The notes under the pieces: model-generated
Databases searched by the model: none
Seen by the model: the letters and a program-made list of their open reading frames with translations, nothing else
What the model was told of the DNA's origin: nothing
Made by a program: the position numbers and the translations under genes
Origin: Bifidobacterium sp. ESL0682
Lineage (GTDB): Bacteria; Actinomycetota; Actinomycetes; Actinomycetales; Bifidobacteriaceae
NCBI RefSeq assembly: GCF_029392815.1
Contig: NZ_CP113942.1
Coordinates: 682,001-746,000 of the forward strand
Length of the DNA stretch: 64,000 bases
Reading direction: 5' to 3'
Shown here: one piece after another, positions 58,119 to 64,000 of the stretch
Position numbering within the stretch: the first letter of the stretch is position 1
Layout of the letters: every line of letters begins with the position of its first letter

Positions 58119-60008
58119 ATGTGTGGAATTGTTGGATTTGCAGGAAACAAGACAGCTTGCGGGAAACCACTTGAAGTGTGCATGCAAGGGCTTGAACGTC
58201 TCGAATACCGCGGCTATGATTCGGCCGGTGTGGCACTGGCCGCTCCGGGAATGGAGCGTGCCGCGGTACGCAAGAAATCCGGCCGTCTAGCCAATCTTGA
58301 CGCCGATATCAAGCGCAGTCCCATGCCCGAGGCGACCGTAGGCATCGGTCACACCCGATGGGCCACCAATGGCGAGCCGAGTGATGTCAATGCTCACCCG
58401 CACACCAGCCAGGACGGCAAGATCGCCATCATCCATAACGGCATCATCGAAAACGCCGAGAAACTGCGGGTTGATCTGCAGAGCGAAGGCTATACCTTCG
58501 TTTCGGCCACCGATACCGAAGTGGCAGCGAAGTTGCTGGGCAAGATTGCCAACACTATCATCGAGAAAACCGGTAAGCCTGACCTATTCGAAGCGTTGCG
58601 GCGTATGGCACGCATACTTTCCGGAGCCTTCACCATACTTGCAGTCGACGTCCGCCAGCCCGATATTGTCGTCGGTGCACGTCACGACTCCCCGCTCGTC
58701 GTAGGTCTCGGGGACGGCGAGAATTTCCTGGGTTCCGATGTGGCCGCATTTGTGGCTTATACGAAAGAAGCCATGGAACTGGACCAGGACCAGGCGGTCT
58801 GCATTTCCGGCGATACGGTGGCGGTCACCGATTTCGACGGCAATCCCGTCACCGACTCCAAACGATTCACCGTCGATTGGGACGCCAGCGCCTCGGAAAA
58901 GGGCGGCTGGGACTCGTTCATGGACAAGGAGATCCACGAGGATCCAGCGGCGGTGCGTAACACGTTGCTTGGCCGTTTCAATGAGGCTGGAGAAATCAAG
59001 CTCGACGAGCTCCATATCGATCCCGAAGCGTTCAAGCAGATTGACAAGATCATTGTCGTGGCTTGTGGAACGGCCAGTTATGCCGGCATGGTCGCCAAAT
59101 ACGCCATCGAGCATTGGGTGCGCATCCCCGTCGAAGTCGAGTTGGCGCATGAATTCCGCTACCGCGACCCGATTCTGACACCGCGGACGTTGGTGGTCGC
59201 CATCTCGCAGTCCGGTGAGACCATGGATACGCTGATGGCCTTGCGTCACGCCCGTGAACAAGGTTCCCGTGTGCTCGCCATCTGCAACACGCAAGGCTCC
59301 ACGATTCCGCGCGAATCCGATGCCGTGCTCTATACGCATGCCGGCCCTGAAATTGCTGTGGCCTCCACCAAGGCATTCGTTGCCCAGATTGTCGCCGCTT
59401 ATCTGCTCGGCCTCTATTTCGCGCAGGTCAAGAACACGCTCTACCGTGACGAGATTCATCAGATTCTGGACCAGCTCAAGGCCATGCCCGAAAAGATCCA
59501 ATGGGTGCTCGACCACGAGGCCGGAGACGTCAACGACGCGGCGAAGCAACTGCTCAATGCCAAATCGTTCCTTTTTCTTGGCCGTCATGTCGGCTATCCG
59601 GTGGCGATGGAAGGCGCACTGAAACTCAAGGAGATCGCCTACACCTTCACCGAAGGGTTTGCCGCCGGCGAGCTTAAGCACGGACCCATTGCGCTGGTCG
59701 AGCCGGGGGAACCCGTTGTGGTCATCGTCCCGTCCTCACGCGGTAGAAACGTCCTGCACAACAAGGTCATCTCCGCCATTGAAGAGGTCAAGGCGCGTGG
59801 CGCGTTCACCATCGCCGTGGCCGAAGTAGGTGATCCGGATGCCGAAAAGTACGCGGACATCGTCTTCTGGCGGCCCGAGTGCCCGACGCTCCTGAGCCCG
59901 CTGGTCGATGTGGTACCGCTGCAGCTTTTCGCGCTGGATGTCGCCAAGCTCAAGGGCTACGACGTCGACAAGCCACGCAATCTCGCCAAGTCCGTGACGG
60001 TTGAGTAA
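58119..60008 (+). CDS. glmS: Glutamine-fructose-6-phosphate aminotransferase (isomerizing)
   Basis: 629 residues. The N-terminal nucleophile Cys2 is in MCGIVGF; the glutaminase domain (1-240) contains GHTRWATNG and HNGIIEN. Two SIS domains follow (about 310-440 with VVACGTASYAGM and SQSGETMDTLMAL; about 480-620 with LGRHVGYPVAMEGALKLKEIAY). The last residues KSVTVE carry the conserved C-terminal tail. It makes glucosamine-6-phosphate for peptidoglycan. No glmS ribozyme is apparent in the 147 bp upstream. The start may be leaderless. The next gene begins six bases after its stop. Confidence 0.97.
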   Translation: MCGIVGFAGNKTACGKPLEVCMQGLERLEYRGYDSAGVALAAPGMERAAVRKKSGRLANLDADIKRSPMPEATVGIGHTRWATNGEPSDVNAHPHTSQDGKIAIIHNGIIENAEKLRVDLQSEGYTFVSATDTEVAAKLLGKIANTIIEKTGKPDLFEALRRMARILSGAFTILAVDVRQPDIVVGARHDSPLVVGLGDGENFLGSDVAAFVAYTKEAMELDQDQAVCISGDTVAVTDFDGNPVTDSKRFTVDWDASASEKGGWDSFMDKEIHEDPAAVRNTLLGRFNEAGEIKLDELHIDPEAFKQIDKIIVVACGTASYAGMVAKYAIEHWVRIPVEVELAHEFRYRDPILTPRTLVVAISQSGETMDTLMALRHAREQGSRVLAICNTQGSTIPRESDAVLYTHAGPEIAVASTKAFVAQIVAAYLLGLYFAQVKNTLYRDEIHQILDQLKAMPEKIQWVLDHEAGDVNDAAKQLLNAKSFLFLGRHVGYPVAMEGALKLKEIAYTFTEGFAAGELKHGPIALVEPGEPVVVIVPSSRGRNVLHNKVISAIEEVKARGAFTIAVAEVGDPDAEKYADIVFWRPECPTLLSPLVDVVPLQLFALDVAKLKGYDVDKPRNLAKSVTVE

Positions 60009-60014
60009 CCCATT

Positions 60015-60854
60015 TTGCAATCAAGGCATCGCTTCGTTCTCGATGAGCCGGAAGTGCCGTTTGAGCTGACGATTCTCTACAAGGATGAAAACATCATCGT
60101 CGTGGACAAGCCGCATTTTCTGGCGACCACACCTCGAGGGATGTGGTATCGGCAAACGGCGCTGATTAGGTTGCGAGAACGATTTGAAGAGTCGCAGATC
60201 ACTCCTGCTCACAGGCTTGATCGTCTTACCGCCGGGGTGGTGCTCTTTGTGCGCAATCCCGCGTTACGTCGTGACTATCAGATGCTGTTTCAAGAGCATC
60301 GGGTTATGAAGACTTACGAATGTCTCGCACCGTCGAAGCCAGTTATCAGGCCGAAAACCGGTACTGTCGAACGACTGGACCCTCCGGCGGTGTTCCCGTT
60401 GAAGCGACGTTCGCATATTGTCAAGGATCGCGGTCGACTGCAAGCTTATGAGATTCCGGGCGTGGTCAACGCCGAGACCGTCATCGAGCTTGCAGATACC
60501 ATTGGGAATGATGGTGCAGACGCCTTATCTAGCAGTGGCGGCAATGATGTTTGCAACGATTCTAGGCACCAACATTTGTCTAAGCGCGGAACGGTGAGTC
60601 ATAGCGGTGTCGGTTTGGTGGGTCCTTACCGCCGGTATGTTCTGCATCCGCGTACTGGCAAAACGCATCAGTTACGGGTCCACATGAATTCATTGGGCTT
60701 GCCGATCAAAGGCGATGACCTCTATCCGAACGTCATCGAGCCTAATTATTCGGATTTTTCGCATCCTCTTCAGCTGGTGGCTCGTTCACTGAGCTTCATC
60801 GATCCGGTCAGTCAAGAGCCGTGTATGTTCGTCTCGCGGGTGCCGCTCGTCTGA
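60015..60854 (+). CDS. RluA-family 23S/tRNA pseudouridine synthase
   Basis: 279 residues from TTG 60015, six bases after glmS. The catalytic Asp is in HRLDRLTAGVVLF near residue 68; other RluA parts are NIIVVDKPHFLATTP and RTGKTHQLRVHMNSLGLPI. A hydrophilic insert of about 40 residues (155-197, rich in Asn, Asp, Ser and His) splits the core before VGPYRRYVLHP. Similar genes sometimes have no clear target assignment; it could modify 23S rRNA or tRNA. It is probably co-transcribed with glmS. Confidence 0.88.
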   Translation: MQSRHRFVLDEPEVPFELTILYKDENIIVVDKPHFLATTPRGMWYRQTALIRLRERFEESQITPAHRLDRLTAGVVLFVRNPALRRDYQMLFQEHRVMKTYECLAPSKPVIRPKTGTVERLDPPAVFPLKRRSHIVKDRGRLQAYEIPGVVNAETVIELADTIGNDGADALSSSGGNDVCNDSRHQHLSKRGTVSHSGVGLVGPYRRYVLHPRTGKTHQLRVHMNSLGLPIKGDDLYPNVIEPNYSDFSHPLQLVARSLSFIDPVSQEPCMFVSRVPLV

Positions 60855-61006
60855 AGTTATCTGCAGACGAGAATTTGGAATGATGGGCATGGACGAAGGA
60901 AGATGAACGATAAAGGACCTTCGCTGGACAATGAGTTGTTTCCGGCGGTTTCGGCCATGGCGTAGTCTCGTTGTTGAACACGATAGAACGACGGGGAGTG
61001 ACGGAT

Positions 61007-62413
61007 ATGAAAGCACGTTGGCGCCTGAAGCTGCTTGCGGCGTTGACTTCCATATTCATGCTATTTGCCACCACCGCCTGCGGAGCACAGGACAATCGCA
61101 CCGTCATCACTGTCTGGTCGTGGGAACCGAGCATGAAAGCCGAGGCTCAGGACTTTGAAAAGGCCAATCCCGATATCCGTGTCGAGATCAAGTCCACCAG
61201 CGGCTACGACAACCTCAATTCCGCCATCCAGGATGGCTACAACATGCCCGATGTGGTGCAGCTCGAGTATTATGCGTTGCCGCAGTATGCGGTGAGCGGC
61301 CAATTGCGCGACATTACCGACGAGACGCAAGGCTATGGCGATAATTACACGCCCGGCACATGGTCAAGCGTGCATATGAACGGACGTGCGTATGGTGTGC
61401 CCATGGATTCCGGTCCGATGGCATTTTTCTATAACGACGATGTCTTTCAGCAGGCTGGCGTCGATGCCTCGCAAATTCATACTTGGAACGATTACTATGA
61501 GGCCGCCAAAAAGCTCAAGGCGATAGGCGTCTACATCGCCGCAGATGCCGGAGACGCAAGTTTCTACAACGCGATGATTTGGCTCAACGGCGGGCGGCCT
61601 TTCCGCACTTCAGGCGACGGCAAAACCGTGACGGTCAACCTTGCCAATGATGCAGGAACTCGAGGATTTACGGCATTCTGGCAGAAGATGATCGATGAGG
61701 ATTTGATCAATACCCAGCTGAGCACCTGGTCTGATGGATGGAAAGATGCCTTGGCATCGGGCAGCGTCGCTTCGGTGTTCACAGGAGCATGGATGCCCTC
61801 CCTGCTGCTTGCTGATGTGCCGGGAAGTGCTGGACTGTGGCGGGTTGCCCCCATGCCCACGTCGGACGGCTCATCGACGAATTCCGAAAACGGAGGGTCG
61901 GCGCTCGCGGTGCTGAACCTGAGCCGCAAGCCCGAGGCGGCGATGCGTTTCATCCGCTACGTCTGCCTCGACCAATCCGGTATTGCCAAACGCGTTGACG
62001 GTGGTGCGTTCCCGGCCGACAAGGCCACACTGAACAGCAACCAGTTCCTCAGCAAGACCACAGTGCGTGACTCCCGAAACATCGATGTGCCTTATTTCGG
62101 TGGACAGCAGTTCAACCGTGTGCTTTCACACGCCGCTGAAAATGTGTCGGTTGGCTACCAGTATCTGCCGTTCGAGGTATACGCGAGAGGCGATTTTCGT
62201 GCTACGGTCGGCCAGTCATACAAGTGGTCGAGCGCTGAACGGGCATGGCTCAAAGCGGAGGAACGGATTCAGGCCGGGCAAACGGATGCGGATGGCAAAC
62301 CGTTGACTCCGCCGCAGCAGCCGGGTGCCAAGATCGGTCTGGCCGACGGCATGACCGCCTGGCAGAAAGACATCAAGGAATACGGCACCAATCAGGGCTT
62401 CACCATGCAATAA
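61007..62413 (+). CDS. Sugar ABC transporter substrate-binding lipoprotein (family 1), orphan
   Basis: 468 residues from ATG 61007 with ribosome-binding site ggggag. Signal peptide MKARWRLKLLAALTSIFMLF and lipobox ATTAC. SBP_bac_1 features: VITVWSWEPSMKAEAQDFEKANPDI, VVQLEYYALPQYAVSGQL, GVPMDSGPMAFFYNDDVF, and GSALAVLNLSRKPEAAMRF. It should bind a carbohydrate. No permease or ATPase genes follow: the next gene is pantothenate kinase on the other strand. So it is either an orphan binding protein using another system or the last gene of a cluster lost here. Confidence 0.9.
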   Translation: MKARWRLKLLAALTSIFMLFATTACGAQDNRTVITVWSWEPSMKAEAQDFEKANPDIRVEIKSTSGYDNLNSAIQDGYNMPDVVQLEYYALPQYAVSGQLRDITDETQGYGDNYTPGTWSSVHMNGRAYGVPMDSGPMAFFYNDDVFQQAGVDASQIHTWNDYYEAAKKLKAIGVYIAADAGDASFYNAMIWLNGGRPFRTSGDGKTVTVNLANDAGTRGFTAFWQKMIDEDLINTQLSTWSDGWKDALASGSVASVFTGAWMPSLLLADVPGSAGLWRVAPMPTSDGSSTNSENGGSALAVLNLSRKPEAAMRFIRYVCLDQSGIAKRVDGGAFPADKATLNSNQFLSKTTVRDSRNIDVPYFGGQQFNRVLSHAAENVSVGYQYLPFEVYARGDFRATVGQSYKWSSAERAWLKAEERIQAGQTDADGKPLTPPQQPGAKIGLADGMTAWQKDIKEYGTNQGFTMQ

Positions 62414-62505
62414 CGCTGAGCAAGGTCCTTGTGGCCATTTCTGGCTTTTTGCAGTGGTACATTAAACCGATTACTTGCCGTACGAGTTCGTGGACCATTG
62501 CTGTA

Positions 62506-63279
62506 TCACGAATTGAGATGGTAAATGAGGGACATGCCCTTGAAGATGAGATCGGGGTCGTAGATGTCAATAGCATCCGTGTCGTCTTTGAACATAGAGC
62601 CAAGTCCGCCGGTGGCGACGACTTTGAAATGCTCATCGATTTCACGATGGAATTGCTCGATGGTGCGCTCGATGCCACCGAGGAAATTGTAGTAAAGGCC
62701 TGCCTGCATGGCTGTTTTCGTACCTTTGGCGAGGATGGAATCAGGCTGAGTGATTTCCACTTCGGGCAGCTGCGCGGTGCCGGAGACCAGAGAACTGATG
62801 GAGGTCTGCAACCCGGGGCTGATGAGGCCTGCGGTGATGGCCTTGTTGCCGTCGACGTAATTGAACGTGGTCGCCGTGCCGAAATCGGCCACCAACACCG
62901 GACCGCCATAGACGCCGTAGGCGCCCACACAGTCTGCCAGGCAGTCCGCGCCCAATGATTTCGGGTCGTCCATGCGAATGGACAAACCGGACTTGATGCC
63001 CGGTCCCACGATCATCGGGTCGATATCAAGGAACTTGACGATGCTGGAACGAAAGGAATGCATGATCTGAGGGACCACGGAGGCGACGATGACGTCTTCC
63101 ACGTCCGCGGGGCTGTATCCGCCCGATTCGAGGAACTGGAGCAGCAGCAGGCCGTATTCGTCGCTGGTGCGGAAGGTCTTGGTCGTGATTCGCCAGGTAT
63201 CAGTGATGTTAGCGTCAGGAAAACCATCCACTACGCCGATTTCGATGTTCGTGTTGCCGATATCGATGGCCAGGAGCAT
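62506..63279 (-). CDS. coaX: Type III pantothenate kinase
   Basis: 257 residues from ATG 63279 (MLLAIDIGNTNIEIG), which fits the conserved N-terminus; the frame is open further upstream. Acetate/sugar kinase-like fold: phosphate loop DIGNTN, GADCLADCVGAYG, VADFGTATTFNYVD with the catalytic Asp, and GGIERTI near the end. It phosphorylates pantothenate, the first step of CoA synthesis, and, unlike type I/II enzymes, is not feedback-inhibited by CoA. It is convergent with the sugar-binding protein gene. Confidence 0.95.
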   Translation of the reverse strand: MLLAIDIGNTNIEIGVVDGFPDANITDTWRITTKTFRTSDEYGLLLLQFLESGGYSPADVEDVIVASVVPQIMHSFRSSIVKFLDIDPMIVGPGIKSGLSIRMDDPKSLGADCLADCVGAYGVYGGPVLVADFGTATTFNYVDGNKAITAGLISPGLQTSISSLVSGTAQLPEVEITQPDSILAKGTKTAMQAGLYYNFLGGIERTIEQFHREIDEHFKVVATGGLGSMFKDDTDAIDIYDPDLIFKGMSLIYHLNS

Positions 63280-63399
63280 TTTGCCCGCCTTTCCTTGAAC
63301 TTCCTCGAGACGCAGGGCGACGTCATTATCTAACAATCGAGGTAATGAGCATGTGCGTGCTTTTATGATAGCGCGATTGGTGAAAGTGGGGCCTCAACG

Positions 63400-63405
63400 T
63401 AAACT
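63400..63405 (+). promoter_or_regulatory. Putative -10 of the last gene (leaderless)
   Basis: TAAACT six bases before the ATG at 63412; ggaag could also act as a weak ribosome-binding site. Confidence 0.3.
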
Positions 63406-63411
63406 GGAAGT

Positions 63412-63897
63412 ATGAAATCTCGCATCTGGTTAAGGGCTGCTATTCTGTTCACGCAAATCGCTCTGCTTTGTCTTATCGCTTGGGGAGCATTTTTGGTGTA
63501 CGTAGCCATTCCCGGAGTGCTGGTCAATTGGCCGTTGTTGGCGGGAATGAAGCCGTTGGCGGATGTGTCGGTGGTGGTCGGCGCTGTGTTGCTCGGCATT
63601 GTCGTCGTGTCCGTATTGAACCTCTTGTATGATGCGTTGGCGGCTGAGGACGATGCTCGCCAGCTGTGGCAGTTGAGGTTCCTGCGTTCGGTCATCGGAT
63701 TTGCTGAAATCTATATGCTGGTGACGTTCTTTCTGTTCTGGACATTTGCGCGATTGATGTCTTTTGGAATCTATGTTGTCGTGTTCCTCGTTGCGGTCGC
63801 GGAAATCGCCGCTATCTGGATGCTTACGGAATTCATCCATATCATCAGCAACCGTGTGGGCAATGACGGTATCTGGAAGCTGGATATGAAAGGGTAG
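63412..63897 (+). CDS. Small four-helix membrane protein (DUF2975-like)
   Basis: 161 residues with four hydrophobic segments: about 8-30, 48-70, 95-118 and 122-145. The N-terminus is basic (MKSRIWLR). The loop after helix 2 reads YDALAAEDDARQLWQLRFLRSVIG. The overall layout resembles DUF2975 membrane proteins, which are often followed by a small XRE-type regulator; the 100 bp remaining after it do not reach far enough to see one. Assignment is by topology only. Confidence 0.5.
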   Translation: MKSRIWLRAAILFTQIALLCLIAWGAFLVYVAIPGVLVNWPLLAGMKPLADVSVVVGAVLLGIVVVSVLNLLYDALAAEDDARQLWQLRFLRSVIGFAEIYMLVTFFLFWTFARLMSFGIYVVVFLVAVAEIAAIWMLTEFIHIISNRVGNDGIWKLDMKG

Positions 63898-64000
63898 GGG
63901 AGACGGATGCTGATGGCATAAATCTATCGGTATTCATATAATTATGGATTGCAGACGACCCATATGGGCGGCTAGCGGATTCAATAATTACATCGATCAA

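Overview
The window looks like a Bifidobacterium chromosome segment; I cannot name the species. The core genes use GC-rich third positions. The gene orders rpmE / prfA-prmC-tsaC-(MraY-like transferase) / guaB / orn and prfB-ftsE-ftsX-CHAP hydrolase-smpB are typical of actinobacteria. Lipoprotein oligopeptide-binding proteins, a fused OppDF ATPase and a FtsE with a very long tail fit bifidobacteria.

Layout. 0-3.4 kb: a SNF2-type helicase cut by the window start. 3.7-13.3 kb: an oligopeptide ABC importer with three tandem, closely related binding lipoproteins (each followed by a hairpin), two permeases and one two-domain ATPase. 13.4-23.3 kb: a conspicuously AT-rich accessory block. It holds a type I restriction-modification system (hsdR, hsdM, hsdS), a tyrosine recombinase, a second promoterless hsdS copy on the opposite strand, and a membrane protein of unknown role. 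The two hsdS copies face each other and share two pairs of inverted repeats (20 bp and 139 bp), so this is a shuffling, phase-variable specificity locus. An identical 11-bp core sits at all four target-recognition-domain junctions. A hairpin just upstream of the recombinase buries its ribosome-binding site. 23.4-28.7 kb: three flavodoxin-fold NAD(P)H/FMN oxidoreductases, a divergent ATP-grasp-like protein, a decayed aldehyde dehydrogenase and a YkoE-type ECF substrate-binding subunit. 28.8-47.3 kb: housekeeping genes: tRNA-Met, bL31, RF1, PrmC, TsaC, an MraY-family transferase, IMP dehydrogenase, oligoribonuclease, a PIF1-like helicase, ProRS, SSB, an M13 peptidase (minus strand), an HdeD-like membrane protein with an Asn/Gln/Tyr-rich tail, methionine aminopeptidase and citrate synthase. 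47.3-60.9 kb: DapD (minus strand), RF2, FtsEX with a CHAP hydrolase, SmpB, a polar amino-acid ABC importer, GlmS and an RluA-type pseudouridine synthase. 61-64 kb: an orphan sugar-binding lipoprotein, type III pantothenate kinase (minus strand) and a small membrane protein.

Caution on the sequence itself: eight otherwise well-conserved genes are each broken by exactly one base, always inside a homopolymer run (seven missing bases, one extra). This pattern suggests base-calling errors in the assembly rather than eight independent pseudogenes, though hsdR and the island membrane protein could also be slippage-controlled. I annotated these as whole genes and marked the break point.

Functionally, the most interesting element is the invertible hsdS locus. 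It can produce at least four methylation specificities from two TRD1 and two TRD2 cassettes. The recombinase that probably drives this lies inside the segment it flips.
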